From contig JAIQDT010000225.1 in assembly GCA_021521415.1 (NCBI GenBank), positions 1,847,501 through 1,911,500 of the forward strand: a stretch of DNA of 64,000 nucleotides, read 5' to 3'. This stretch comes from Bidens hawaiensis. Taxonomy: Eukaryota > Streptophyta > Magnoliopsida > Asterales > Asteraceae. The number at the start of each line of letters is the position of its first letter. Position 1 is the first letter of the stretch. The notes beneath the pieces are model-generated. The model made no database searches, was not told the DNA's origin, and saw only the letters and a program-made list of their open reading frames with translations. This document shows, piece by piece, positions 20,988 to 33,322 of this stretch. Made by a program: the position numbers and the translations under genes.

Positions 20988-21900
20988 TGTTGGGTTTTAT
21001 ACAAGGTTATCAAAGTTTCAAGTTAACCATTTTAACATGAAAACGCAACGGAAGCTTAGATTTTAAAACTTGTTAATGAACATACCATTATGTTAAAACT
21101 AGAACCCGAAGCCAAGGATCAAAATTACAAGAACAAGATGCTCACAAAATGTAAATTATACCTTCTTCTACCTTTAGAAGAACAAGAGGGTTGTTGAAGG
21201 GATGGTGGATGAATGACAAGCCTCCAAAGAAGAAGACCTCAAGAGTGTGATACCCCAAGCTATTTGTGACAACACACCAACTTGTTGCTAGGATTTGAAC
21301 ACTTGAACAAGCTCACAAAGCTCTCCCAAAACTGCCCAAAATGGCCGTGAGTTTTGGAGAGGAAGAGAGAGATATTTTGAATTCTTTACACACTTGAAAT
21401 TAACAAAAGAACAAGACACTAATGCATGTATGGTGAATGGAGGATTAAAAGGAACCCATGACAAGTTACAAAGAGCATCTTGTTTTTGATTGGGTAAAAC
21501 CACCACCCCCACATGGGTGGCCGGTTTTGTTTTGTTTTTTTTTTTTTTTTTTTTTTTCCTTTTTTTGTTTTGTATTTTGTTTTAACCATTTAAAACATCT
21601 CCATTCATTTTATAAAACTCATTATTATAAAATGTACATACATTTATATAATTATTTAACCAATTAAATAATTAATTTATATAAACAAATTATCCAGATA
21701 ATTTATTTAAATCCTCAAGTGTGTTTGTTTAGAAAACCAATTTTCTAAACATGTAGTGTTCGGTATTCGTTTAAATGATCAAATCATTAAAGAATACATT
21801 TGGTGTTGTCTAGCTTGTTATTTGGTATGACCCGACTTGGATCAAACACAGTTAGCCACATTAGTATAAGTATGTGTCTCGGGTATACGTAATTCCAACA
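20988..21900 (-). repeat. 5' LTR of the nested copia element
   Basis: 913 bp with the same TG...CA ends as the 3' LTR at 13,642-14,555 and, by eye, the same sequence except for one base. It is flanked on the right by the ATATT duplication. Confidence 0.95.
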
Positions 21901-21905
21901 ATATT
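21901..21905. repeat. Target-site duplication ATATT, right copy
   Basis: Matches 13,637-13,641. Removing the nested element and one ATATT restores colinearity with the uninterrupted RNase H region of the inner copy at about 35,530. Confidence 0.95.
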
Positions 21906-24900
21906 ATAATTCAGAATAGGGGTGTTTAGAAAGTTCAAACCATAGTCCAGCATCTGATTTTGAATCCAGAGAACTTGTGCACAGCAGGCAGATGCAGCAA
22001 CATATTCAGCTTCTGCAGTGGATATTGATACTGTAGTCTGTTTCTTGCATTGCCAAGACACTAGCCTTTCTCCCAAAAACTGGCATCCCCCTGATGTTGA
22101 CTTTCTACTCATATTGCATCCATCATAATCACTGTCTGTATATGCAATCAGATCAAAGAATTGGTTCTTTGGATACCAAATCCCTAAGTCTGGTCTTCCC
22201 TTCAAGTATCTGAATATTCTTTTAACAGCATTCATGTGGGAGACTTTTGGATTTGACTGGAACCTAGCACACACACACACAGCAAACATGATATCTGGCC
22301 TTGTTGCAGTCAGATAAATCAGAGATCCAATCTTGGCTCTGTATTCATGCCCATCAACTGACTCCCCCTTTTCATCAGCTATCATCTTTTCTTTGGTGTC
22401 CATTGGAGTTGAAGCAGTCTTGTAATCATGACAGTTGAACTTATTCAAAATGTCCTGCAAACACTTAGTTTGGTGAATGAAAATCCCTTCATCCTTTTGT
22501 TGAACTTGTAGCCCCAAAAAGAAGTTCATTTCTCCGATGGAACTCATGCTGTACTTGGACTTCATCACCTCTTAAAACTCCAAACACATATTTTCATTTG
22601 TAGATCCAAAGATGATATCATCAACATAGACTTGTAAAAGCAGCAAATCTGACCCTTTTCGTTTGTAGAAGAGTGTCTTGTCAATGGCTCCCCTTGTGAA
22701 ACCATTTTCAAGTAAATGAGTTGACAGCTCATCATACCATGCTCTAGGAGCCTGATGCAATCCATAAAGGGCTTTGTTTAACTTATACACCCTGTTTGGA
22801 TACATGGGATCCTCAAAACCTCGTGGTTGAGCCACATACACTTCTTCATCAATCTTTCCATTTAGGAATGAAGATTTAACATCAAGCTGGAATACTCTTA
22901 TGTTCTTTGAGGAAGCATATGCAAGGAAAATTCTTATGGCTTCCAGTCTTGCAACTGGTGCAAACACTTCCTCAAAGTCTATCCCTTCTTCTTGAAGACA
23001 TCCCAGTGCTACAAGTCTTAGCTTTGTTCTTAATCACCAAACCCCTTTCATCCCTTTTATTTCTGAACACCCATTTGGTTCCAATTGCATATCTGTCATG
23101 TGGCTTGTCTACAAGATCCCACACGTGTAGATCTCTAAACTGGGCCAATTCCTCTTGCATAGCCTCTACCCAACTATTGTCTTTTAAGGCTTGAGAAATA
23201 TTCTTTGGTTCTAATTGGGATAGAAAGCAAGAGTAAAGACAGATGTTTGCTATCTCAAAATGACTCCTTGTTACTCTTTCATGCAAGTCACCAATGATAT
23301 TTTCAGCAGGATGATTCTTTTCAACAGTAGGAGTTTGTATTATCATATTTGTAGATAAATTTGTGTCAAGATTTGATTCATTAAGTTCAGGTTCTTCAAT
23401 GATCAAATCAGCTTTTGCATCATGAAACTCTGGTACTTCATCATTGGTTTGTCCTGAAGTAGATGCACCATTGTTTCCCAGATTCAAGCTTTGAAACAGG
23501 TCTTGAAATCTTGCTGTGGAAGCATTTTCATCTTCATTTGATTGGTTGCATGTGTCACTCCCATTCTGAACATGATCATTTTGTACATTTGAAATGTCCT
23601 GATTATTTACTTCCTCATCTTGTTCAATGGCATTGCTTGAGGAGCTTTTCAAAAAAGTATATTCCTTTTCTTTTCTTGCAACCTTTTCCCAAAATTCTTC
23701 CAAGTCCAGTTATTTCTTCTTAGTCTCTTCAACATGTGTACTGGTCTTGTAGAATGAATCATCAAAGTCTTTAGAATAAATCTTGAATGACTTTATTAAC
23801 TTTTCATGATCAAACAGCCATGTTGCACCACTGACTATATTGAATTGATTTTCATTGAAAATGATGTCAGATGACTCTATCACACTCATGTGATCTTTCA
23901 CATAAACTCTGTATGCCTTTGAGTGAGTAGAATATCCAACAAAGAAACAATCTAGTGACTTAATTTGAAACTTGTTCAAATAATTTCTAGTGTTCAATAG
24001 AAAACATTTGCAACCAAAGGGCTTGAAAAACTTGATGTAAGGCTTTCTGTTATTGAAAATTTCATATGGAGTCTTGTTATGCCTTTTGTTTACAAGTACC
24101 CTGTTCTGAACATAACATGCTGTATTGATTGCTTCAACCCAAAAAGTGACAGGCGGATTTGCATCAGCCATCATGGTTCTGGCAGCTTCTATCAAAGTTC
24201 TGTTTCTTCTTTCTGCCACACCATTTTGTTCAGGAGTTCTAGGAGCTGAGAATTGTTGAAATATTCCTTTCTTTGTGCAGAATTCTTCCATAACTCCATT
24301 TTTTGAACTCTATACAATTGTCACTTCTCATCATTTTGACTTTCTTATTCGGCTTGTTCTCAATCATTGTAACACAACCCATAATCAACTCAGGAGACTC
24401 ATCCTTGGTACTTAGGAAATAGACCCAAGTATATCTAGAATAGTCATCAATGATCACCAAATAGTATCTTTTCTTTCCAATACTTGGCACACTCACAGGA
24501 CCAAAAAGATCCATTTGAAGTAACTCAAGTGGTTGATCAATTGAGTTGATGAGCTTTGTCTTATGAGTAGACTTGTGTTGCTTTCCCTTTTGACATGAAT
24601 CACAGTGATCATCAAACTTAAAATCTCTTGTAGGTAAACCAATCACATGTTCACCCTTGACCAGTCTATTCATGTTCTTTAAGTTTACATGACACAATTT
24701 CCTATGCCACAATTTTGATTCATTTTCAGTGGCTTTGGAAACAAAACATGCACCACCTCTTGAAATGGCTTCTTTCATATTTAACTCATATAAGTTGCCA
24801 TTTCTGATTGCCGTCATCATAATCATCTCAGGTGGAATCACAAATTCATGTTTTAAGACGAAGCAATGAGAATCATCAAACCTAACTTTGTAACCTTTAT

Positions 24901-25153
24901 CACACATCTGTGATATGCTCAGAAGATTGTATTGAAGTCCCTCAACATGAAACACATTGTCAAATGACACCTTTCCATTTGTCAAGATTCCTTTTCCCAC
25001 AATCTTTCCACCATTTTCATCACTCCCAAAGGCAACAGGACCTTCATATTTCTCTTCATATTTCACAAGTGACCTCTTGTCACAAGTCATGTGCCTAGAA
25101 CAGCCACTATCCATATACCATATATCATTCAATGGAGTGGCCTGTTCCTGCAC
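21906..25153 (-). pseudogene. pol of the outer element: protease, integrase, RT, RNase H (broken)
   Basis: Read right to left: protease [18 protein letters not shown] near 25,110; integrase zinc site HRKLCH...[12 protein letters not shown]; catalytic-core motifs MDLFGPV, then a DNCIEF segment, then [11 protein letters not shown]; reverse transcriptase with [20 protein letters not shown] and YVDDIIFGS near 22,615; and RNase H with [16 protein letters not shown] and [11 protein letters not shown]. The reading frame is broken near 24,290, 23,710, 22,970 and 22,570. The 3' end is separated by the nested element at 21,900. A splice-acceptor-like sequence with its AG at 25,148-25,149 stands at the gag-pol boundary. 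The gene was once part of a functional element and is now dead. Confidence 0.85.
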
Positions 25154-25167
25154 AAAGAGAAATTTGA

Positions 25168-25895
25168 TTAGTTAAGTGATGAGGTGCAAGTTTCATCAAC
25201 TTGCAACTTATAAGTGTCAATTTCAGTGGCAGCCTGGGAAGTGAGTGTTGTAGGTTCAGAATCTGCATGAGTGATTTCTAGATTATCAGAATGATCAGTT
25301 TCATTCCCACATTCTCTTGGTGTTTTGAAAAGTGAAACTGAACATTGAGGCTCAATCGAGTCAGTGACATTCTCTTTCAAGACATAGTCCTTTGTTTCTG
25401 AGTAGTCTCTTACATCAGCCACAGCTTCAATTTTAGTTTCTGCTTTAGGTTTCCAAGTGAAACCTTGTGGTTCATATCCATGTTTCATCAAGAACTTCTC
25501 ATCACCAGTAAGTTCAGCTGATTTCATTCTCTGATAGATATCTTTTCTTCTTGTCTTTTCACTGTTTGATGATCCTTAAGAGTCATCAGACTTAACTGAT
25601 TGAATGTCTTGATTAATCTTCAATGACTGATTTTTCTTCTTTGTCATCTTCTTGTGCTTCTGTGGTGACTTACTTCTTCCTACATACTAAGTCACTTATT
25701 TCTTTCCTTTGATTTTAGCATTATCTTCATTACTTGTCTTCTTTCCACACAGATTTCCTTTTTCCAAACATTTCATACTTCTCTTTGTACAGAAAAAGTC
25801 TTGACCATACATTTTTCCTTCTGGTACATGAAATGGTTTGAGTTTGAATCTCTCATGGCATGAATCTGTGTGGTGACCATATTCATCACACCTTT
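25168..25895 (-). pseudogene. C-terminal gag region of the outer element
   Basis: This continues the gag at 43,920 across the inserted three-LTR element. It begins with CDEYGHHTDSC, the second half of a CCHC knuckle whose first Cys codons (CKRC) end the gag piece at 43,920. A basic Ser/Lys-rich linker follows, then KHGYEPQGFTWKPK, ending SSLN and a TAA at 25,168. Internal stops and a frameshift occur between 25,570 and 25,790. The pol frame starts about 20 bases downstream in a different frame. Confidence 0.75.
25891..25895. repeat. Target-site duplication CCTTT, left copy
   Basis: CCTTT precedes the LTR start TGTCAGGG at 25,896 and recurs at 43,920-43,924 directly after the LTR end GACCCAACA. 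The interrupted gag codons join correctly when the insert and one copy are removed. Confidence 0.95.
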
Positions 25896-26380
25896 TGTCA
25901 GGGTACCAACTTTCAATGAATGGTCGATTCGGATCGGATCTTCAATCAATCATGTCATAACTCACACAAAATTAATCGTGTTGACAAGCGAGTTAATGAC
26001 GGGTTACTATGTTTAGAAAGATGACCGTTTGTTAAAGGCGGAATCAATAACAAACATACGATTGCAATGAATATTCAATGACAGAAGATACACAACGGAT
26101 TCACTCAAAAGATTTCCATTTATACAATGTTAATCATACAAAAGGATAATCGATTAGGGTTTAGAAGGAATCCTAGGACAGCCGTCACAAACAAAATATT
26201 CTCTCAATTAATGTGTCGGTCTTATCCGTACTGTGCTCTCTCGTTTTCCGTCCTCTCCTTCTCTTGGCGGCGTGCCCTAATTATTCTATTTATAGGCCTG
26301 CCAACCTAAGACAGCTGTCATTCCTTCTAGAAACCCTATCCGATAGTACATATTCAAAAATATACTAAGTGTAAAACAAG
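25896..26380 (-). repeat. Truncated long-type 3' LTR of the inner element
   Basis: Has the TGTCAGGG end and the 83-bp segment seen at 42,671. It contains a TATA box (CTATAAATAG, minus strand) at 26,286-26,295. It breaks off inside ...GTGTAAAACAAG, where it is fused to gag at 26,381-26,382, so about 760 bases of U3-side sequence are lost. Confidence 0.85.
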
Positions 26381-26381
26381 C

Positions 26382-27099
26382 TGTTGATTCTTTGTTGTAA
26401 GATTCCCCATTGGAGCAATTAAAGCATTTGACACATTGAAACTTGGTTTATTTCCTTGATCATTTCATTCTCAATCATTTCAAGTTCAGCAGCTTGAAGA
26501 AAACATACTACATCATCCAATTTCAATTCATTGAAATATTGCTTTTGAAGGATGAATTTGCAAGCAGTATACCATTCTTTTGGCATTGAGTTGAGCAACA
26601 TTGTATTCAAATAAAAGTCAGTCATTACATAATCAGTTGTTCTCAACTCATTCACAATACTCAGAAAACATTCTAGTAATGATTTCAACCTTTCTCCATC
26701 TTTATACTTGAACCTTTCCAACTGTTGCTTCAATCTTTGCTTCATAATGTTCTCCAATTCAGTGTTCCCTTCATACATCTCAAGGATTGCATCATACATT
26801 GCCTTAGCACTTTGATGATGTGCAACCTTTGTGAGGATTTCCCAAGACAGACCAAGTTTGAGCATAGCCAATGCTCTGTCATCAACCTTTCTCATTCTCT
26901 CTCTGACAGCAGCAATAGCATTTGCATTAGCACCTTCTTCAACAGCAGCTTATGGATCATTCTTGATAGAATTCCACATATCCACATCATTATAACAAAC
27001 AGCAGCCTCAAAAAGCACTTTCCACTAGGTAAAGTTCTCCTGACCATACAATCTAGGTATCTTATTAGTAGACACCTCTTGTTCCTCATATCCAGACAT
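26382..27099 (-). pseudogene. gag 5' fragment with two shared nonsense codons
   Basis: Starts at the ATG at 27,097-27,099 and covers the gag head through KLGLSWEILTKVAHH, EMYEGNTELEN, NSMPKEWYTACKFILQKQ and AAELEMIENEMI, ending near the NQQQIPI codons. Lys-to-stop and Gln-to-stop changes near 27,030 and 26,950 match those in the fragment at 3,060-3,384. Further frameshifts occur near 26,895 and 26,450. The leader and PBS follow on the right. Confidence 0.85.
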
Positions 27100-27385
27100 T
27101 TTCTTAAAATAAAAGTTAAGTTCTTATAAAAAAATAGAGTAAAACAATCAGATATGAGAATAAATTCTTAGATCTGATGTGTCTGATATGAATAGAACAA
27201 GATTCAACAACAAAATCAAAGCTTTAAGTGAAATAAGGAAAAGAAAACACGTAAAACTTGTAGATCTGGAAGAAAAATGAAGAACAGAGCTTCTGACGTC
27301 ACAAATCAATCGAACAGTGCTCTGCTTACGTCATTCTTCTTCAAAACTTAATCAGCAACAATTTTTCTAAAAATAGCAGCAACAA

Positions 27386-27397
27386 GCTCTGATACCA
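27386..27397 (-). other. Primer binding site next to LTR C
   Basis: TGGTATCAGAGC on the minus strand, two bases from the LTR start at 27,400. The 27,100-27,385 stretch is the leader. Confidence 0.9.
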
Positions 27398-27399
27398 CT

Positions 27400-28565
27400 T
27401 GTCAGGGTCCCAAATTTCAATGAATGGTCGATTCGGATCGGATCTTCAATCAATCATGTCATAACTCACACAAACATACGGTTGCAATGAATATTCAATA
27501 ACAGAAGACACACACCGGATTCACTCAAAAGATTACCATTTATACAACGTTAATCATACAAAAGGATAATCGATTAGGGTTTAGAAGGAATCCTAGGACA
27601 GCCGTCACACACAAAATATTATCTCAATTAATGTGTCGGTCTTATCCGTACTGTGCTCTCTCGTTTTCTGTCCTCTCCTTCTCTTAGCGGCGTGCCCTAA
27701 TTATTCTATTTATAGGCCTGCCAACCTAAGACAGTTGTCATTCCTTCTAGAAACCTTATCCGATAGTACATATTCAATTTACAAATTCAAAAATATACTA
27801 AGTGTAAAACAAGTCTTCCGGGTAGGCTTTTCATTAAACATCAGTCTCCGAGTACGCAGTGTACTCGGCCTTCCTTCAGACTTGGTAAACATAGTAGTGT
27901 ACTCGGAATCAGTTTCCGGGTAGACTTTACTTAAAGAATATTTTACCAAGTAAAATATTCACCGAGTAGACTTCAATCTTCTTGGACTTATCAAACTTTG
28001 CTTGACAAATCATTACGAGCAACCCTGTTCTTCTATGGTCCTGTTCGGCTCATTATCAGTTGAACAACTTATTGATAAGGCGTACTCCGGAGTACATACC
28101 TTACTTGAGCAGAACCTTACTCGAGATAACTTAAAGATATTCTATTAACTCATCAAGTATACTCGGACCATAATTATTAAAGAATACCTTGCCCGGTCTT
28201 CCAAATACTTGGCTTCATGGACTTGGTTGACCATACCTTACTCGGAAGAGTAAAATACTTGGTCTTGAAGAACAATCCTGCTTGACAAAGTGAACCTTGC
28301 TCGGATATGCCAAATTAATGAACCTTACTTAGGAAAACACTAAAAAGCATACCTTGCTCGGATATCCACTTAAGAAGACTATTAGAAGTAAACCTTGCCC
28401 GGGAGGCAAAATCTCGTACTCGGCTAAGTAAAAGCTTAGTCGAAGGTCCAAGGTGTGCTCGGATTCAATACTTAACAGTTTCTGAGGAGGTTGAGAAGAT
28501 TCCAATCTTCCAAATTCTTCGTTTAGGTCAAATCTCCTCATTTGGGTCAAACTCTTGACCCAACA
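27400..28565 (-). repeat. LTR C, complete short-type LTR (1,166 bp)
   Basis: Same ends and length as LTR B, and the same 83-bp deletion between ACAAA repeats. TATA box (CTATAAATAG) at 27,706-27,715 on the minus strand. It is shared by the gag fragment on its left and the env-like ORF on its right. Confidence 0.9.
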
Positions 28566-28580
28566 ATCTCCCCCTAGATT
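28566..28580 (-). other. Polypurine tract next to LTR C
   Basis: AATCTAGGGGGAGAT on the minus strand abuts the LTR, as at 295 and 4,852. Confidence 0.75.
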
Positions 28581-28718
28581 GGAACACCTCAGCTGACCCA
28601 AAACACTCTATGGTTACTTACACTTAGAAAAATACACACCAAATTTCATAATCAAATTACATAAACAAAATTACATAATCAAAAGTTTGTCCGAAGACAT
28701 TACAAAGCAAAGCCTATT

Positions 28719-31700
28719 CTATCTATTTTGTCTTTTCCTTTCATTGTAGGCTGCTTGTCTTCTCAGATGGATTACAGATGCTGCTATTTCTCTGAAGATA
28801 TTGAGCACTTGGTAGTGAGTGTGTCCTTCTGGTATCACCAAGTCTCTTATATCAGCAAGATCATCATTGTGTAGGCATGTCAGATCTGCATCCTCTTTGA
28901 TTGTTGCCAAGGCCTTTCCATCTGAGTTCCTCAGCACATAGTAGCCAGTGTCTTCTTTGTATTCAACTTCAGTAATGACACCGTTCTTCTGCACTGTATA
29001 GTTTGGCCTTCTCATTCTTCTTCCCAATCTTACACACGTATCCATGTTGGACAGTGGATTCTGATCTCGGACACTTATCTGGTAGTTCAGTTCAGCCCTG
29101 GCCATTCTCTTCAGTTTCTCTGACCTTTTTGACTTGTGGAGTTGAATCATTCTCCAACTTCTCTTTTCTTTCAGAAACTTGAATCCCTTATCAGCTTCTT
29201 CATGTAAATACTTTGATAAGTCATTCATCTGTCTTCCTGCTGATCTGTCCCTGTTCCTGTAGTCATACAAGTGAAGTGTGGCCATTCTTCTTAATTGATC
29301 TTCATTATACTCACGGAAGTCACTTCTGACTACAATCTCTTTCAATAACCTGCTCTCCATAATCACTTTAAGAGAATCAGTGACTGAATCATAATACATC
29401 TCTCTGGGTAGATCCATATCAGATTGTGGTCTTGTTCTTTGTTGTACAGAGCCGCTTGATTCTCCCCTTCTTCCTTGGCCTCTTCCTCTTGGGAATCGTT
29501 GATGGATTGGAGGTCTGAATGGAATTGATTTCTTGGGCTTTTGAGGTCCCAAGTTGAATGTTTTCACATATATGGCTTCCACCATCTCAGTAGGAAGGTT
29601 TGCTATCTCCACAATGTCATGTCCTGCTGCCTCCAGTTCAATTAACATTTTGATCATTCCTGGAGTTCTTGCTAGTCCAGCAGGTACAAATCTGCCATCA
29701 GCATAATATCTGGGATTTTCTCCTTCCCTCAATGCCTTTTCCCACTCATCTTTTTGCAGATTGAAAAGAGTCTTCAAATCCTCTTTCTCCAAAACATTAA
29801 AATCTGCTTCATTCATCCCTCTCTTGTTTATCATTATGTTTCTTAGGATGCTGATCATTTCCTCATTCTCCCAAGGCATGAATGGTTCAATTTCTTGTTC
29901 AGGTTTGACATCATCTTGAGGGATAGGAATTTCAACATGTTTGACTTGCTCCTTTTCCTTCCCCCTTAAGGTCTGAATTCTTCTTTTCTTCTTTGGAGGC
30001 TCATCAGGTAGTTCAGTTTGAATTGAGCTCTCAGTATAGACCTTTTTAACTCTTTCTCTTTCCTTTTGGAATACTGGTCAAATACTGCCTCTTTACTCAG
30101 ATTTCTTACAACCTCTGTCTTCATGCCTTTCTCAATCAAATATCCACACATACCATCATATTTCTTCTTTAATTCTTCCAACTCCACCTTATCATCCTGT
30201 TTTACAAACTTTTCTGAAACTATCTCTTTCTCACTGTTGTAAAGATCTTGAATTTTGTCAGCAGTGTATTTTTCTAAGGCAGCTTCAGAATAGCCTCTAA
30301 CTTTCAAATAATTTTTATAATGCTCAGTATTTTTCTTTCTCTTCTCAACCTTCTTTAGGACTTCCTCTGTATTGATTTCAATGTTGCCTCTTTGAATATA
30401 AGTCTTTTCAGCTTGAGGGGTCTCAGCAGTGGAGCTTGTACCAACTTTCTCACCTCCTTGATCAGGGTTGTCATCATCCTTTCCATTAGACTCCTCAGAG
30501 TCATCCTCCTCATCATCTGATAAATAATTCATGGCATCTATATTGGGTTCATCAGAGTCAGGATGATCTGGTTCATCCATAGTTGGCACATCAGGGACAC
30601 CTTGTATATGTTCACCAGGTCCTTGACTTTGTAAAGGTGTGGCCCTAATAGGACTTTGTTCAGATCTTCTTTTTCTTCTTTCATAAGTCTTTTCAAATCT
30701 TCTTTCTCCCCAGTTACTAGTAGGGTTCTTTTTCAAGTCCTCCTTAACCTGTTCAGCCCATTTCTTGGCAGCCATAGATGCAATTTACTCGCCAATCTCT
30801 TCAGGTATTATCATGTCAGTATTTAGATTGGTTGATGGTTCAGCAGTCTCAGATTGTTGCTCCTGAAACTTGCTTACCACCCTTCCCAAAGAGTCATCAA
30901 ACTCTTGATTTTTGTTCAGATTAACCAAAATTTTAATCACCTCTTGATCTGCCACATCTTGAAATATCTCTTTTGCTACATTGGCTTCTTTTATCAATAG
31001 GTCCTGCTGTGCTAACTCTTCTCCTGTCAAGGAATGGGCAATTGCTTCCCTTTCCATTGATTCTTTAATAAGTCTTTCTTTCTCAGCAAGAGCAGCAGCA
31101 GCAGCAGCAGCAGTATCTACAAAGGATACATCCTTCTCAACATATACAATAGGTTCTTCGTCAGTTGCTAAACCTTTTCCCTTTTCTTTCCTTTTCTTCA
31201 CATATTCTTCATCCTCTTGTTCATCACTTCCAAATTCATCAATCTCTCTAAATAAGTTTTCCAATTCAGAATCATGCTCTACCCTCTTGGAACTAGCTTC
31301 TTGATCATCATTTGGCTCAGTGTGTTCTAGTTCCTCAGTATCAGCATTCTCATCCACATTCTCTATAGTCATCTCCTCATCCACAATCTCAGTCAATTCT
31401 TCTGTTAGCACATTCTCATCATCATCATTGATTACTTCTTCTCTCACTTCCATTACAGATTCATCACTAACATCATAATCATTCATAATCATTTTCAAAC
31501 CATCAATATTTTCAACACTTTCAGCATCAGTCATAACCACATCATTGTCATCTATATTCTCCCCCTGTTTTGGGGCTGCTGAGGTCTTCTCAACCTCCTG
31601 CACCAGGGTTTGAATCAGCACTTCAGCATCAGCTAACTTTTTCAATAACAGTTCATTTTCACTTGTTAGCTTTTCATTCTTTCTTTTCAAATCAGCATTC

Positions 31701-32911
31701 TCATCCCTGACCTCCTCAACTTGTCTTTTCAATTCATCATTTTCAAATATCAACTCAACATTTCTTTGTAACATATCATCATGTGGACTTGTAGTGTTTG
31801 ATGTAGTAAATGGTTCAAAATCAGGTTGGTTGGTGGTAGGGGTTTGTGGTGTTGGTGATTGATGTGAGTATTGTTGTGCAGATGTTTCTGGTTGGTCTAG
31901 GGCAAGGGTTTGAGGTGGTGATTGATGTGGTGAGGTTGGTGGTGGTGAGTGTGGTAGTGTAGGGATAGGTTGTTCAAGTTCTTCTTTGTGCTCCCCCTGT
32001 TCTTGTGACATAATTCCCATCTCCAAATCATCTCCACCTTCATTTCCATCAACATCATCATCAGAATATCCTTCAGCACTGTCATCCTCACCCCCTTCTT
32101 CCTCCTCTGAGCTCAGCTCAGGCACAGGCATTACAGCCAAATCATGGTTCAATAACCAAGGTAAGATTTCAAACGGAACATTTGCATCAAAGTTATTTGA
32201 GACACCTGGATTTTTTATTCTCTTGTAAGCATCAGGATCTTGGAGTTTATGTGTGACTCCAATTTTTGGTAAATCTTGTAAAGTGCTATTGAAAATGATC
32301 TGCAAGAATCTTGGGTACTGTAAAAATCTTTTGCTTTCTGGTTTCTTCAGATTCCCCACTAACCCCTCAAAAATCATCTTTGAAAAATTAAATGGCAGAT
32401 CAAATATTGTTCCAACAGTGGTATTTGCTAGATCAAGACTCATCAGATTCCATGATCCCCTTCTCGGAGCAAATCCATGAATAATGTGGTGAATTAGAAA
32501 TCTGTACAGCATTGGAAATAAACTCTTCTAAAACTGTCCCTCATGGACATTTCCTTGATACCCCATTGTTTCTTTGAAAATCTTCAATAGATGCTTTGTA
32601 TCGAAGATGATGTGAGTGTGATCATCGTCATTCAGTCTTAAACACCTTCTGATCATCCTTTCAGTGATCTGAATCTCCTGTCTGGCCACGGTTGCCTCTA
32701 TTCGTTTTTCATTACCGTCTTCGATCAATTCTGCTGATCTCTAGAAATCCAAGGAGTGATTTCTGTAAATAGTTGGGCTTTCAGTGAGAGCGAAGCTGAT
32801 ATTTGACCTTGCCATCCATAATATCATTCGAGCCATCGGTTCATTCTCTGGTGTAACTTGTAGTAACGCACACATGTTGTGCATTGGCTCAAAAAGATAC
32901 TTTGGCTCGTT
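28719..32911 (-). pseudogene. Env-like third ORF of the inner element (5' end deleted, broken)
   Basis: This has the same domain order as the copy at 5,005-9,461: N-terminal globular region (about 32,900-32,150), acidic linker with ELSSEEEEGG, coiled coil (about 31,540-31,800), an Ala run encoded by GCA repeats at about 31,088, acidic middle, and a basic C-terminal region with PRGRGQGRRGESSG. The middle region is the short SNWGERRFEKTYER type. Lesions include stops near 32,742 and 32,525, a TAA near 30,786, and a missing base near 30,043. The 5' end is lost at about 32,911-32,915, where the N-terminal codons are joined to the CCGAG motif array. The start codon, candidate introns and TATA box found at 9,459-9,834 are therefore missing here. 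Confidence 0.8.
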
Positions 32912-33322
32912 ATCTCAAGACTTCAAGCTTACTCGGGAGAATGAGTGCAACAGTGTACTCTACCCGAAAAGTGTAAACACTTCAAAGTATGCTCGAAAAT
33001 CATAAAGTTAGTCAGAAATGACTAAGCTTACTCGGAAAGGTTGAAAACTATCAACCCTTACCCGAAACAACATATTCACACATAGACAACTGTTTTGTAC
33101 TCGGAAAGGTTAAACCTTACCCGAAAATACATATTCAAACAGTTTGTGCTCGAGAAGGTTATAAATTATCAAACCTTACTCGAACTTATATATTCAGACA
33201 TAATCAACTGTTTTGTACTCGGAAAGGTTAAACCTTACCCGAAAATACATATTCAAACAGTTTGTGCTCGGGAAGGTTATAAATCATCAAACCTTACTCG
33301 AACTTACATATTCAGCCTATTT
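32912..33322 (-). repeat. CCGAG/TCGGG motif array with a 118-bp tandem duplication
   Basis: Colinear with 11,027-11,400 of the outer element. Two adjacent units of 118 bases start at 33,087 and 33,205, both containing ACTCGGAAAGGTTAAACC and GTGCTCG motifs. The array is the remainder of the longer one seen in the outer copy. Confidence 0.85.

Larger units (their letters stand above)
13642..21900 (-). mobile_element. Intact, young Ty1/copia element (8,259 bp) nested in outer pol
   Basis: The structure is complete on the minus strand: 5' LTR 20,988-21,900, PBS 20,971-20,986, leader, one long gag-pol ORF 15,322-19,332, 3' untranslated region, polypurine tract and 3' LTR 13,642-14,555, flanked by ATATT duplications. 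The LTRs appear identical apart from one G next to a T run (914 versus 913 bp), which implies a very recent insertion. The element has no relation to the Sirevirus-like family around it. It may be an autonomous, mobile copy. Confidence 0.95.
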
